NCBI GenBank assembly: GCA_039931065.1
Contig: JBDTSP010000024.1
Location: 1-64,000, forward strand
Source: CADEED01 sp039931065
Lineage (GTDB): Bacteria > Pseudomonadota > Gammaproteobacteria > Steroidobacterales > Steroidobacteraceae
Reading direction: 5' to 3'
Length of the DNA: 64,000 nucleotides
The position numbers and the translations under genes were made by a program. The notes below the pieces were generated by a model. The model was not told where the DNA came from and made no database searches. It saw only the letters and a program-made list of their open reading frames with translations. This document shows positions 17,539-26,424 of the stretch, piece after piece; position 1 is the first letter of the stretch, and every line of letters starts with the position of its first letter.

Positions 17539-18029
17539 ACGGCCTTGGTTGATGCCTTGACGATCACCACGTCGGCGGCCGGCACGTTCTGGTGGCCGGA
17601 GCGGGTGGCGGTTGCGACCTTGGCGATCTTGTCGATGACGTCCATCCCCGCGGTGACCTTGCCGAACACGGCGTAACCGTAGTTAGCGGGGCCGGCGTGA
17701 TCGAGGAAATCGTTGTCGACCAGGTTGACGAAGAACTGCGCGGTGGCGCTGTTGATGTCATTGGTGCGCGCCATCGCGAGTGTGCCGCGGGAATTCTTGA
17801 GGCCGTTGGTGGCTTCGTTCTTGATCGGCGCGCGCACTTTCTTCTGCTTCATGCCGGGTTCGAAGCCGCCGCCCTGGATCATGAAGCCCGGGATCACGCG
17901 ATGGAAAATGAGGCCATCGAAGAAGCCGTCGTCGACGTACTCCTGGAAATTCGCGGCGGACAGAGGGGCTTCTTTCTCGAACAGCTCGACTTCAAAGTTG
18001 CCGAGCGAGGTTTCAAATACGAGTGACAC
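17535..18029 (-). CDS. ppiB: Peptidyl-prolyl cis-trans isomerase, cyclophilin type B
   Basis: A 164-residue cytoplasmic cyclophilin, without a signal peptide. The active-site block FHRVIPGFMIQGGGFEPGM carries the catalytic Arg and the core Phe/Met/Gln residues, followed by GTLAMARTNDINSATAQFFVN and GYAVFGKVTAGMDVIDKIA. Length matches E. coli PpiB. It sits between prmC and mtgA and overlaps mtgA by 4 bases, so the three genes probably share a transcript. Confidence 0.96.
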   Translation of the reverse strand: MSLVFETSLGNFEVELFEKEAPLSAANFQEYVDDGFFDGLIFHRVIPGFMIQGGGFEPGMKQKKVRAPIKNEATNGLKNSRGTLAMARTNDINSATAQFFVNLVDNDFLDHAGPANYGYAVFGKVTAGMDVIDKIAKVATATRSGHQNVPAADVVIVKASTKAV

Positions 18030-18032
18030 GGT

Positions 18033-18863
18033 TCATTTGCTCCATTGGCCTGTCGTGACGCGCTCGTGGCCGGCGAGATCGGGGGCTGAGGTTACGTGAG
18101 TGAAGCCACGCGCCACAAGCGCGGAGCGGGTCCAGTCGCCCTGGGAATTGCCGTGTTCGAGCGCCAGCCAGCCATCGGCCACGAGGTGTTCCGGCGCCCC
18201 ATTTATAAGAGTGGCAAGGGCGGCGGTGCCGTCGCCCCCGGGGGTGAGCGCACCGCGGGGCTCATGCTCGAGGCCGTCGCCGCCGAGTACCGGGTCGTTC
18301 GCGGCAATGTAGGGCGGGTTGCTCACGATGGCATCGAAACGGCGCCCGGCGAGCGGTGCGAACCAATCCCCCGCCAGCCATTCGAGACGGCCGGGCGTGA
18401 GGCGTTCGCCATTGCGACGTGCCACTGCGAGCGCGTCCGCCGAAACGTCGGTCGCGGTGACTTTCCAGAGCTTGCGCTCGTGCGCGAGCGTTACGGCGAT
18501 TGCGCCTGAACCGGTCCCGAGGTCCGCGACCTGCGCCGCGCCGGTACCGACGAGATCCAGCGCACGCTGAACTAACAGCTCGGTTTCCGGGCGAGGTACC
18601 AGCACCGCGCCGGTGACTTCGAAATCGAGCGACCAGAACTCGCGCCGGCCCAGAAGATAGGCGACGGGATATCCGCGCGCGCGCCGTGCGCAGGCGTCCG
18701 TGAACCGTGTGATGACGTCGGCCGGCACCGGCTCGCCGTCGCGTACGAACAGCTGGCTGCGGGTGAGATTCCACGCGTGCGCGAGCAGTATTTCCGCATC
18801 GCGGCGTGTGATGACGCCGGCCGCTTCGGCCAGCAACCTTGCGCTGTCGGACACTTCGAACAT
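18033..18863 (-). CDS. prmC: Peptide chain release factor N5-glutamine methyltransferase
   Basis: A 276-residue SAM-dependent methyltransferase that methylates the Gln of the GGQ loop of RF1 and RF2. The N-terminal helical domain has ITRRDAEILLAHAW. The Rossmann domain has the SAM motif VADLGTGSGAIAVTLA and the defining NPPY motif in DAIVSNPPYIAAND. I chose the ATG at 18863; a GTG at 18881 would add six residues, and neither has a clear Shine-Dalgarno sequence. The gene is not next to prfA here, which lies at 27936. Confidence 0.94.
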   Translation of the reverse strand: MFEVSDSARLLAEAAGVITRRDAEILLAHAWNLTRSQLFVRDGEPVPADVITRFTDACARRARGYPVAYLLGRREFWSLDFEVTGAVLVPRPETELLVQRALDLVGTGAAQVADLGTGSGAIAVTLAHERKLWKVTATDVSADALAVARRNGERLTPGRLEWLAGDWFAPLAGRRFDAIVSNPPYIAANDPVLGGDGLEHEPRGALTPGGDGTAALATLINGAPEHLVADGWLALEHGNSQGDWTRSALVARGFTHVTSAPDLAGHERVTTGQWSK

Positions 18864-18912
18864 GAGGCGGCGATGATGCACGAGTTCGGCGTGGCATCGG
18901 TATCATGCGCGC

Positions 18913-19773
18913 ATGAGCCGCGCGCAACCCCTCGAAGCTCCGGGCAGCCTTCTGCCGCTGGCGCGGCCGCTCATGACGGGCGAAGTGCTCGACGCGGCTT
19001 TTCGGCTGTTTCGTGCCGGGCTGTTGCGCTGCCTGCCGTATTCGGGGCTCGCGGTGCTGGTATTCGAGTTGCCGACCGTTTACGCCACGTTCGTGGCGCC
19101 GTCGTTCGCGATTCCCGGCGCTGACGTGTTCGCCACCGCTCATCTGCGGCCCGTCAGTTGGGCAATCGCGGCCATGTTGGCCACCGCGCTGCTCGGCGTG
19201 CTCACACTGCGCCTGCAGGCCATCTCGACGGGAGTGCGGCCGCGCTTCCGGGGCGAGCTGTTCGCGGTGCTGAAGCGCTGGCCGGCGGCCTCGATCGCAA
19301 CGCTCGGCGCGTTTGGTTTTCCTATCCTGCTTTATTCAATGAGCGCGGCCATCAGCAACATCCTGCCGGGGGCGGGCCTGGCGCTTGTCGGTGTGCCATT
19401 GCTGTGGCCGTCGGCGCTATTCGTGGTCGCGCTGCCGGCGTTCTGGTGCGACGGTCGCGGCCCGCTCGCGGCGATCGTGCAGGCCCTGCGTGTGTCGCGG
19501 CGACGCTCGTGGCGCATGTTCGGCGCGTTGCTGGCGACGGTGTGCATGGTGGCGGTCTTTTACGCGGTCTCGGCAATCGTCGTCGGCATGTTGTCCCCGA
19601 TGTTGGGGCGAGCCGATCTGTTCCTGATCGCGCTGGTGCGTTCGCTGCTCGCGCTGGTGGTCGGCGCCATCGGGGTGCCCTTTGCGCTGGCGGTGCTGAT
19701 CGTCGCGTACGAAGACCTGAAATTGCGCGAGCTCGAACGGCGGGGCCCCGGCTCATCGAGAGTGCGCACGTGA
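18913..19773 (+). CDS. Polytopic membrane protein of the MoxR-type operon
   Basis: A 286-residue protein with about six hydrophobic segments and the recognisable beginning PLMTGEVLDAAFRLFRAGLLRCLPYS, a pattern seen in membrane proteins that sit ahead of DUF4129 genes. No catalytic residues stand out, and I do not recognise a named family. It is the first gene of the plus-strand cluster and diverges from prmC with only ~50 bases between the starts. Its stop overlaps the GTG start of the next gene by 4 bases. Function unknown. Confidence 0.75.
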   Translation: MSRAQPLEAPGSLLPLARPLMTGEVLDAAFRLFRAGLLRCLPYSGLAVLVFELPTVYATFVAPSFAIPGADVFATAHLRPVSWAIAAMLATALLGVLTLRLQAISTGVRPRFRGELFAVLKRWPAASIATLGAFGFPILLYSMSAAISNILPGAGLALVGVPLLWPSALFVVALPAFWCDGRGPLAAIVQALRVSRRRSWRMFGALLATVCMVAVFYAVSAIVVGMLSPMLGRADLFLIALVRSLLALVVGAIGVPFALAVLIVAYEDLKLRELERRGPGSSRVRT

Positions 19774-20711
19774 ACTACCGGCGATCGACGCGCTGGTTGC
19801 TGTTGTTAGGCCTGATCGCCGCGTCATTCGCCGCGGCCGATGATGCCGCGTTACGGGCGATAGATACGTGCCGCGCGCGGCTCGATCAGAGTTTCGATGT
19901 GGGTATCGAACGCGTGCAGCGGCGCTGCCCCGAGCTGCTGCCGGCGCTCGACAACTCGCCGTGGCGGGAGTTGTTGCCGCACACCTTGCGCGAGCGTCGT
20001 GAAGAAATCTCCGCCGAATCATTGCGCGTGATGGCCGAGCTCCTGCGGCAGGCGAATTCGGAATCGCCGGCGCGCGCCGCGCCGCGCCAGGATCTGCTTG
20101 CCCCCGTGCTCGCGGAACTGGGCGAGCAGGGACGGGCCGGCGTGACGCGCTGGGAACGATTCAAGCGCTGGCTCAAGCAGAAGTTCGAGAACCGCAAGGA
20201 CGACGACGAAGCCGGTTGGCTCGAGAAGTGGTCGCGCCAGTTCCACACCAGCGAAGGCGTCGCGCGTGCGTTGACCTACAGCGGTTACGCGATCCTGGCG
20301 GCCCTGGTGTTGTTCGTCATCTGGGGAGAGCTGCGCGCGGCGGGCCTGCTGGGCGGCATCCGGCGCGCGGCACGGCGCGCGAACCCGGCGGCCGAGTGGC
20401 GCCGCCGCCTGATGCTGGCCGATGTGAATGCGGCCCCGCTCGCCGAACGCCCCGGCATGTTGCTGCGGTTGTTAGGTGAAGCGCTGACGCGTTCGCGGCG
20501 CCTGCCCGCGGCAGAGGGCTTGACCGCGCGCGCCATCGCGCGCCGCGCCGAGCTCGATTCGCCCGACGAACGCGCTGAACTCGAGCGGGTCGCCTCGACC
20601 GCCGACGAGGTGCGTTACGCCGACCGGAAGCTGGCCGACGAAGTACTGGAAGGCGCCGTCGCGGCAGCGAAGTCTCTGCTCGAAAAATTCGCCCGCGCGG
20701 GAAAACGTTGA
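19770..20711 (+). CDS. DUF4129 domain exported/membrane protein
   Basis: A 313-residue protein with an N-terminal signal (WLLLLGLIAASFAAADD), a periplasmic helical region, one central transmembrane segment (GYAILAALVLFVIWGEL, near residue 180) and a C-terminal cytoplasmic domain matching the DUF4129 pattern (AAEWRRRLMLADVNAAPLAE...LLRLLGEALTRSRRLPAAEGLTARAIARR). DUF4129 proteins commonly accompany MoxR/DUF58 operons; the molecular role is unknown. The GTG at 19770 is chosen because it gives the signal peptide and a GTGA overlap. Confidence 0.8.
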   Translation: MNYRRSTRWLLLLGLIAASFAAADDAALRAIDTCRARLDQSFDVGIERVQRRCPELLPALDNSPWRELLPHTLRERREEISAESLRVMAELLRQANSESPARAAPRQDLLAPVLAELGEQGRAGVTRWERFKRWLKQKFENRKDDDEAGWLEKWSRQFHTSEGVARALTYSGYAILAALVLFVIWGELRAAGLLGGIRRAARRANPAAEWRRRLMLADVNAAPLAERPGMLLRLLGEALTRSRRLPAAEGLTARAIARRAELDSPDERAELERVASTADEVRYADRKLADEVLEGAVAAAKSLLEKFARAGKR

Positions 20712-22063
20712 TGCGCGAACGCGGCATCACGCTGTTGCTGGCGGTGGCCGCGTTCGCCGCCTTTTACGGACTGTGGCTGCGGCCGGCGTCGTCGCTCGAT
20801 CCGGATGCGGATACCGCTCGTCCGACCACGGCGGAGCGCCGCGGCAACGGTTACGCCGGTCTGCATGAATGGTTGCAGCGCTCCGGCATCAACGTGCGTT
20901 CGTTTCGCGAACGTTACACCGCGTTACATTCGACCGACCTGCCGCCGCGCGGCAATCTGCTGGTGCTGTCGTTGCCCGGTGTCGAAGTGTTTCGCGGCGA
21001 TGAGTTTGGCGCGCTCGACCAGTGGGTGCGTGCCGGAAATACCTTGTTGATCAACGCGGGATTGCTGGATCAGCCGGGCTGGGCTGCCGGCCGCTCGCCC
21101 GGCGCCGTCGGCGAGATCGAATCGCTCACCGCGATCGAGTTCGAAACGCGCGCGGCGCGCGAGGCGCGGCTCGACGACACGCCGCTTGCGCAGCGCGTGC
21201 GCGAGGCGGACGCGCGGGACGCAAACAAGGATGACGACGAAGACGACGAGTTGTCCGAGATCGAGCCGCTCAAGCACAGCTTCGAGGTACCGGAGAAGAT
21301 ACCGCTGACGGCTACCGGGCCACACGCACTGCTGGTAGGTGTGAAGAAGCTCGGGATGGAAACCGATTACGAGCCGGAAGAATGGTCGCTGCGCATGCCG
21401 TACGACAGTTTCGTGCTCACCCTGGCGCGTACCGACAAGGGCGAGGGCGCTTTTTTCGAGCAGCGACTGGGGAAGGGACGCATCCTGCTCTCGGCCAGCG
21501 GATCGCTGTTCACCAACCGCGCGCTCGCCAATGACGACAATGCCCGGCTGTTCTCGAACATCGTGAGTTCGAGTGTTGCGCGTGACGGCGCCGTCTTGTT
21601 CGACGATCTGCGCCAGGGCCTGTCGGCCAACTACGATCCGGCGCGTTTCTACCGCGACCCGCGCCTGTTCAAGACTCTCTTCATCGCGCTGGCGCTGTGG
21701 CTGGTGTGGGTGCTGGGCTCCACCCGGCTGCGGGCGCCGGCCATCGTGTCGCATGATCCGTCCGAAGCCGAACTGGTGCGGCGCGCCGGCGAGCTGGTGG
21801 CGCGCACGGTCGCGCCATTTCACACGGCGCTGCGGCTGTTCGATCATTTCTTCGTGCGTGTAGCCCGCGCGACGCGAGGGGCCGGCGGCGAGATCCTCGA
21901 ACGCGGCGAGCTGTGGCATTGGCTCGAACGGCACGCGGCGATCCTGCCGCAGGAACTCGATCAACTGAAAACCTGGTATGCGGATGCGCATGCGGAGCGC
22001 AATCTGCCGCTCGCGCCGCTGCAAAACCTCCTGGACACTCTGGAAAAACGGCTGAAAACATGA
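20711..22063 (+). CDS. DUF4350 domain membrane protein
   Basis: A 450-residue protein anchored by an N-terminal segment (GITLLLAVAAFAAFYGLWL) and a second membrane segment about residue 320 (LFIALALWLVWVLGSTRLRAP). Between them lies a periplasmic domain starting GNGYAGLHEWLQRSGINVRSFRERY, typical of DUF4350 (GATase-like fold, without an obvious nucleophile Cys). A very acidic stretch (NKDDDEDDELSEIEP) lies near residue 180. The ATG at 20711 shares a base with the preceding stop (TGATG), and the gene ends in an ATGA overlap with moxR. Confidence 0.8.
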   Translation: MRERGITLLLAVAAFAAFYGLWLRPASSLDPDADTARPTTAERRGNGYAGLHEWLQRSGINVRSFRERYTALHSTDLPPRGNLLVLSLPGVEVFRGDEFGALDQWVRAGNTLLINAGLLDQPGWAAGRSPGAVGEIESLTAIEFETRAAREARLDDTPLAQRVREADARDANKDDDEDDELSEIEPLKHSFEVPEKIPLTATGPHALLVGVKKLGMETDYEPEEWSLRMPYDSFVLTLARTDKGEGAFFEQRLGKGRILLSASGSLFTNRALANDDNARLFSNIVSSSVARDGAVLFDDLRQGLSANYDPARFYRDPRLFKTLFIALALWLVWVLGSTRLRAPAIVSHDPSEAELVRRAGELVARTVAPFHTALRLFDHFFVRVARATRGAGGEILERGELWHWLERHAAILPQELDQLKTWYADAHAERNLPLAPLQNLLDTLEKRLKT

Positions 22064-23010
22064 ACACTGAAGTCGCGACATTCGAGCAATCCGTTCAGCG
22101 CGAGCTCGCACGCGTCATCGTCGGCGCGGAGGACATCATCCGCGCGTTGTGTATCGCGCTGATCGCGCGCGGTCACGTGCTGGTGCAGGGCCCGCCAGGC
22201 CTCGGCAAGACCTTGCTGGCCAAGACGCTGGCGCGTGTGCTGGGCGGCGAGTTCAAGCGGGTGCAGGGAACGGCGGATCTGATGCCGAGCGACATCGTCG
22301 GCACCCACGTCTTCGATGCATCGAAGAATGAATTCGTGTTTCGCCGCGGTCCCTTGTTCGCCGACGTGTTGCTGGTCGACGAGATCAACCGCACCGGGCC
22401 AAAGACGCAGTCGGCGCTGCTCGAGGCAATGGAAGAGCGGCAGGTTTCCTCGGAGCGCGATCAATACACGCTGCCGGAGGATTTCCTGGTGTTGGCCACC
22501 CAGAACCCGCGTGAGTTCGAGGGTACCTATCCACTGCCGGAATCCCAGCTCGACCGCTTCATGTTGCGCATCGACATGGGTTATCCGGAGCGCGCCGCGG
22601 AAGCGGAAATCCTCACGCGTTACGGCACGGATCTCGAACAACGCGAAGCGATTCCCGCCGACCTCGGCCGGATCGATCGCGGCCTGCTGCACGCGGCGCG
22701 CACCGCGGCCAGCGCGCTGCATGTTTCCGAGGCGTTGTCGAACTACGTGCTCGATCTGGCGCGCGCCACGCGCGAACATCCGCGCGTCTCGCTCGGGCTC
22801 TCGACGCGCGGCGCGCTCGCGCTGATTCGCGCGGCGCGCGTGCATGCGGGTTTGCGCCAGGGCGACTTCGTGGCGCCGGACGATGTGCAAGCGGTGGCGC
22901 GCTGGGTGCTGGCGCACCGGCTCGTGCTCAAGCCGGAGGCGGCGCTCGATGGCGATACCGATCTCGGCGTCGTCGGCGCCATTCTCGACGCCACACCGGT
23001 GCCGCGTTAG
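22060..23010 (+). CDS. MoxR-type AAA+ ATPase
   Basis: A 316-residue AAA+ ATPase. Walker A is QGPPGLGKTLLAKTLA and Walker B is VLLVDEINRTGPKTQSALLEAMEERQVS. The sensor-1 region LVLATQNPREFEGTYPLPESQLDRFMLRI is the hallmark of the MoxR class. MoxR ATPases act as chaperones for metalloprotein or envelope-complex assembly, usually together with the DUF58 protein encoded next door. No VWA-domain gene is present, so this is a reduced version of the moxR-batABD type cluster. It overlaps the DUF4350 gene by 4 bases. Confidence 0.93.
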   Translation: MNTEVATFEQSVQRELARVIVGAEDIIRALCIALIARGHVLVQGPPGLGKTLLAKTLARVLGGEFKRVQGTADLMPSDIVGTHVFDASKNEFVFRRGPLFADVLLVDEINRTGPKTQSALLEAMEERQVSSERDQYTLPEDFLVLATQNPREFEGTYPLPESQLDRFMLRIDMGYPERAAEAEILTRYGTDLEQREAIPADLGRIDRGLLHAARTAASALHVSEALSNYVLDLARATREHPRVSLGLSTRGALALIRAARVHAGLRQGDFVAPDDVQAVARWVLAHRLVLKPEAALDGDTDLGVVGAILDATPVPR

Positions 23011-23035
23011 GCCGCGGGGACAACGAGTCGTCGCC

Positions 23036-24334
23036 ATGCATCTCGCCATTCGCGGATACCTGTTCGTCGCGCTGATCGCCCTGTTAGGCGTGGCCGGCAC
23101 CTGGTCGGACGAACCGGCGTTCGCGAGCGCCTGGTTGTTCCCTGCGTTCCTGCTGCTCACCGGGCTCGCGTTCGAGGCCTGGTACCTGCACGGCACGCGC
23201 CTCGACCTGCGCATGTTGCTCGAATCGCGGCTCAAGCTCGGATTGCGGGCCGGCGGCGCGTTCGCGTTTTCGCACAACCGCGGCCGCGACCTGACGCTGC
23301 AATACGCGCGCGTTTTGCCGGAGGCATTGCGGCAGTCCAGCGACGTCCACACCGTCGTTTTGCCGCCCGACGATGAAACACGCGATCCCGTTGACCTGTT
23401 GCCGCTCAGGCTCGGCGCCGCGCGTTTCGGCGGCCTGCCGGGGCGGTTGTTGGGCCGCTTCCAACTCGCATGGTGGAGCCGCGAGGTCGCGCTGGATCAA
23501 TCGTTCACCGTCGCGCCCGACAGCCTGCCACGCGGCGCGCGTGCGATCGCGGGCGAGTCGGCCGGTGAAACTCCGCGGCGGTTGCCGGGCGCCGGAGTCG
23601 AGCTTCTGCAACTGCGCGATTACGCGAGCGGCGATGCGTTGTCGCGCATCGACTGGAAGGCGACGGCGCGCCGCGGCGCGTTGATCGCACGCGAATACAG
23701 CGAGGCCCAGCACCTCGAAATCCTGATCGTCATCGATGCCGGGCGCGCGAGCCGCGTACGCGCCGGTGACCTGGATCGTCTCGGTCTGTATGCGAACGTG
23801 GCCGCGCAGCTGGCCGAACATGCGGTTTCGATCGAGGATCGCGTCGGGCTGCTGGTGTACGCGGAGCGCCCGTTGACTGCCTGCCTTCCGGATCGTGGAA
23901 CCCGCGCGGTGACGCGGTTGCGCCGTGCGCTCGAGACACTCGAAACCGGGCGCGGCGAATCCGATCCGGTCGCGGCGGCGATCCAGGTGCGGCGCATGTT
24001 GCGGCATCGCGGGCTGGTGGTGTGGCTCACGGATCTGGCGGAGCCCGCGCGTAACGAGGAATTGATGCAGGCATTGAAGGCCCTGGTGCCGCGTCACCAA
24101 CCCATCGTCGCCTCGCCGCAGGCGGCCGAAATCGCGCGGCTCGCGGCGGCTCCGGCCCGCGATTGGCGCGATCCCGGCCGCGCACTCGCGGCGCGTGAAC
24201 ACCGCCAGGCGGCACAGTTGCAGGTCGCGACGCTGCGTCGCAAGGGGATCGTCGTGCTCGATGAATCCGACGACCGGCTCGATCGCGCGGTGCTCGACGC
24301 CTATTTACAGTTGCGCCGCAGGCGCCGGATATGA
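23036..24334 (+). CDS. DUF58 domain membrane protein
   Basis: A 432-residue DUF58 protein, the usual partner of MoxR ATPases. Two N-terminal membrane helices (about 6-50) are followed by a beta domain and the DUF58 core LRDYASGDALSRIDWKATARRGALIAREYSEA, then a VWA-like alpha-beta region (LEILIVIDAGRASRV...). The ATG at 23036 is chosen because it puts the hydrophobic helices at the very N-terminus; it lies 25 bases after moxR. The gene ends in an ATGA overlap with the HAD-type ORF. Confidence 0.88.
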   Translation: MHLAIRGYLFVALIALLGVAGTWSDEPAFASAWLFPAFLLLTGLAFEAWYLHGTRLDLRMLLESRLKLGLRAGGAFAFSHNRGRDLTLQYARVLPEALRQSSDVHTVVLPPDDETRDPVDLLPLRLGAARFGGLPGRLLGRFQLAWWSREVALDQSFTVAPDSLPRGARAIAGESAGETPRRLPGAGVELLQLRDYASGDALSRIDWKATARRGALIAREYSEAQHLEILIVIDAGRASRVRAGDLDRLGLYANVAAQLAEHAVSIEDRVGLLVYAERPLTACLPDRGTRAVTRLRRALETLETGRGESDPVAAAIQVRRMLRHRGLVVWLTDLAEPARNEELMQALKALVPRHQPIVASPQAAEIARLAAAPARDWRDPGRALAAREHRQAAQLQVATLRRKGIVVLDESDDRLDRAVLDAYLQLRRRRRI

Positions 24335-24663
24335 GCGACCCGTACAAACGCGGCGCGGCGATCTATGTCGACGTCGACGATACGCTGGTGCATCACGCGC
24401 GCGCCGCGCCCCATCCGATCGCGCACGTCATCGAGCAGGTTCGAAGGCTGCATACGCGCGGTTTCGCCCTGTATTGCTGGAGCACCGGCGGCGCCGATTA
24501 TGCGCAGCGCATCGCCACGGAACTGGGATTGGCGGAATGTTTCACCGCGTTCCTGCCGAAGCCGACGATCCTCATCGACGATCAGGAGATGTCGGTGTGG
24601 CTGCTCAAGACGTTTCACCCGATGGCGCTCGACGACGACGCGGTGGACGCGTACCTGCCGTGA
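24331..24663 (+). CDS. Minimal HAD-superfamily phosphatase-like protein
   Basis: A 110-residue protein with a bare HAD core. Motif I is YVDVDDTLV (both aspartates present), motif II is the Ser/Thr in CWSTGGADY, a Lys follows in FLPKPTILID, and motif IV aspartates are in ILIDDQEMS. No cap domain is encoded, so if active it would need a macromolecular substrate or a partner. It overlaps the DUF58 gene by 4 bases, is the last gene of the operon, and faces a convergent gene 7 bases away. Function within the operon is unknown. Confidence 0.75.
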   Translation: MSDPYKRGAAIYVDVDDTLVHHARAAPHPIAHVIEQVRRLHTRGFALYCWSTGGADYAQRIATELGLAECFTAFLPKPTILIDDQEMSVWLLKTFHPMALDDDAVDAYLP

Positions 24664-24670
24664 TGCGCCA

Positions 24671-25384
24671 TTACTTGACGCTGTAGCCGCGTGCCTCCAG
24701 GCAGGCGCCCTCGGCCCGCCGGTAATCCGCGCGCTTTGAACCGGCCTCGGACTCGTCCACGGTGCCCGAGGGGCGTGTGGGGTCGAAGCCGGTCTTGCCG
24801 ACTGCCCAGGCGTGACACTCATAACGATCGGTGGCCTGCAGCTCCTCGTTCTGCCCATTCTTCGGATAGACGAAGACTTCATCGCGGCCTTCACTGGCGC
24901 TGTCATCCACGCGCGCAGTGCCGCTCGGCCTCTCGGTAACGACGTATTCGCGCCGCTCGGGCCGCCACATGTAATAGGTGTCGTCGGCGTAGTAGTAAGG
25001 CATGCCGCCGAACCAGACGCGTGTGTAGTAAGGCGGCAGAAAACCGACGCCGATTCCGATCGGCGGCGCGACGACCACGAAGCGCGGCCCGTACGGCCGG
25101 TACCAGGCGCCGCGAGAGTAGTAGTAAGGCGAGCCGCGATAACGTACCGAGTGGTAACCCAGCGGTAGCAGCGGCGCGACGTAACCGCGCGTCGGGTAGC
25201 TGCGATTGTGGCTGTAGCGGTTGTCGACGCGCGAATCGCCGCGCGGCTGCGAGTGCCCGCGATGGTCGTTGCGGCCATTGTCGCGGTTCGGATATGGATT
25301 GCCGGCGGCCTGTACCGCGCCTGTGCCCAACGCGACCGCGACGATCGCGACCAGCCACAACGGGTTGTTTCCTTTCGTACGCAT
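24671..25384 (-). CDS. Exported Tyr/Gly-rich protein, paralogue of the next gene
   Basis: A 237-residue protein with a signal peptide (WLVAIVAVALGTGAVQAAG), a His/Arg/Asn-rich mature start, and a middle section of short aromatic turns (GYHSVRYRGSPYYYSRGAWY, PPYYTRVWFGGMPYYYADD) resembling DUF6515-type envelope proteins. The C-terminal half shares a module with the neighbouring gene: VFVYPKNGQNEE, RYECHAWAV, and a final DYRRAEGACLEARGYSVK. The single Cys in each motif may form a disulfide. Function is unknown. It is probably co-transcribed with 25411-25983, 26 bases upstream. Confidence 0.75.
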   Translation of the reverse strand: MRTKGNNPLWLVAIVAVALGTGAVQAAGNPYPNRDNGRNDHRGHSQPRGDSRVDNRYSHNRSYPTRGYVAPLLPLGYHSVRYRGSPYYYSRGAWYRPYGPRFVVVAPPIGIGVGFLPPYYTRVWFGGMPYYYADDTYYMWRPERREYVVTERPSGTARVDDSASEGRDEVFVYPKNGQNEELQATDRYECHAWAVGKTGFDPTRPSGTVDESEAGSKRADYRRAEGACLEARGYSVK

Positions 25385-25410
25385 GATTTTCTCCAGTCGC
25401 GGAATCGAAG

Positions 25411-25983
25411 CTACTTGACCGTGTATCCGCGGCCTTCGAGGCAGGCCGAAATCGCGCGACGATAGTCGGATGCCTGTCGCTCGAGGCGACCGCGCTCTGC
25501 CTGCTGTTCGGCGCTCACGCGTTTGTTGACTTGCTCGTTTTCCTTGCGGCGCGCCGCCTCGGAAGACGCCCCGGCAATCGCGCCAACGATGGCGCCGGCC
25601 ACGGCGCCTTCGCCAGTATCCCGAGGACTGCCGACCGCGGCGCCAATCACGGCTCCGGTCACCGCGCCGGCAACGGTTGACTGCCCGGGTGGCGGCATGG
25701 CCACGACCTCGATGCGCTGATGAGGCGCGAGGTGCGGCTCGCTCGGATTGTAGTGCGACTGGGCGACGGCCCAGTTATGACACTCATAACGATCGCGATC
25801 GAGGCGCTTCTCATCCTGGCCCTTCGACGGGTACACGAAAATGTCGGCGTCGGCGGGAAGAGCGGAGCTCGATTCCGCGGCCGGGACGGCTTCGACCGGT
25901 GGCGCCACGGCAGGATCTGCCCAGGCGCAACCAGCGCCGAATGCAGCAACGATCAGGCCGAGCAGCTTCGAGCTTGCGTGCAT
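25411..25983 (-). CDS. Exported glycine-zipper protein
   Basis: A 190-residue secreted protein with a signal peptide ending near CAWA. The shared module IFVYPSKGQDEKRLDRDRYECHNWAV is followed by a glycine-zipper helix pair (TVAGAVTGAVIGAAVGSPRDTGEGAVAGAIVGAIAG), a charged coiled region and the C-terminal DYRRAISACLEGRGYTVK. Glycine-zipper segments of this type insert into or span the outer membrane in related small envelope proteins. The next gene downstream has the same N- and C-terminal motifs but replaces the zipper with an aromatic repeat region. Confidence 0.78.
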   Translation of the reverse strand: MHASSKLLGLIVAAFGAGCAWADPAVAPPVEAVPAAESSSALPADADIFVYPSKGQDEKRLDRDRYECHNWAVAQSHYNPSEPHLAPHQRIEVVAMPPPGQSTVAGAVTGAVIGAAVGSPRDTGEGAVAGAIVGAIAGASSEAARRKENEQVNKRVSAEQQAERGRLERQASDYRRAISACLEGRGYTVK

Positions 25984-26424
25984 ATGGGTCTCCTCGGCAC
26001 TTCAACGTGGCAACGCGCGATGCGTTGACTTCAAGACCGCGGATTTTCGCGCGAGTTCGGTGTGACCGTACCTGAGTTGACAAAAGCGGCATCGCTCACC
26101 CATGTCGTTGGCAATTGCGTGCCGTCGACGCTCCCGTTATAAAACGCGGCTATTCGTATACGATTCTGACTGTTACATCGCGATCAGCGGCCAGCCGGAA
26201 CACCGGCTTCCTCAAGGCGTCGGGCATGGATTTCACCGGCAATTACGCTCTGCATCTGAGCGCGGCGGGCTTTGCTCAAGAGCCCCGAGATCGAGCGGTC
26301 GCCGGGTCTCGGCTCGTACGACTGCAAGGGTTTGTCTGCCCCGACCTGCAGACAGCCGACGCCGACGCGGCGCCATGATCTGCGCACCCTCTGGTGGCCG
26401 GCGGCTCGCGCTGCCACCCCTTTT
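25984..26424 (+). other. Non-coding gap, nothing recognised
   Basis: About 440 bases between the start of the glycine-zipper gene and the end of the RDD-SpoIIM gene. Short frames of 60-120 codons exist on both strands, but none has a good start, a recognisable motif or support from neighbours. The region should contain the promoter of the minus-strand glycine-zipper gene. Base composition is slightly lower in GC around 26130-26180 than in neighbouring genes. Confidence 0.5.

Noticed and set aside
20924..22111. 395-codon frame on the minus strand
   Set aside because: Antisense to the DUF4350 gene, which has membrane helices, operon overlaps and sensible starts.
26115..26417. Short frames on both strands between the glycine-zipper and SpoIIM genes
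   Set aside because: No ribosome-binding site, no motif and no neighbour to couple with; left as a gap.
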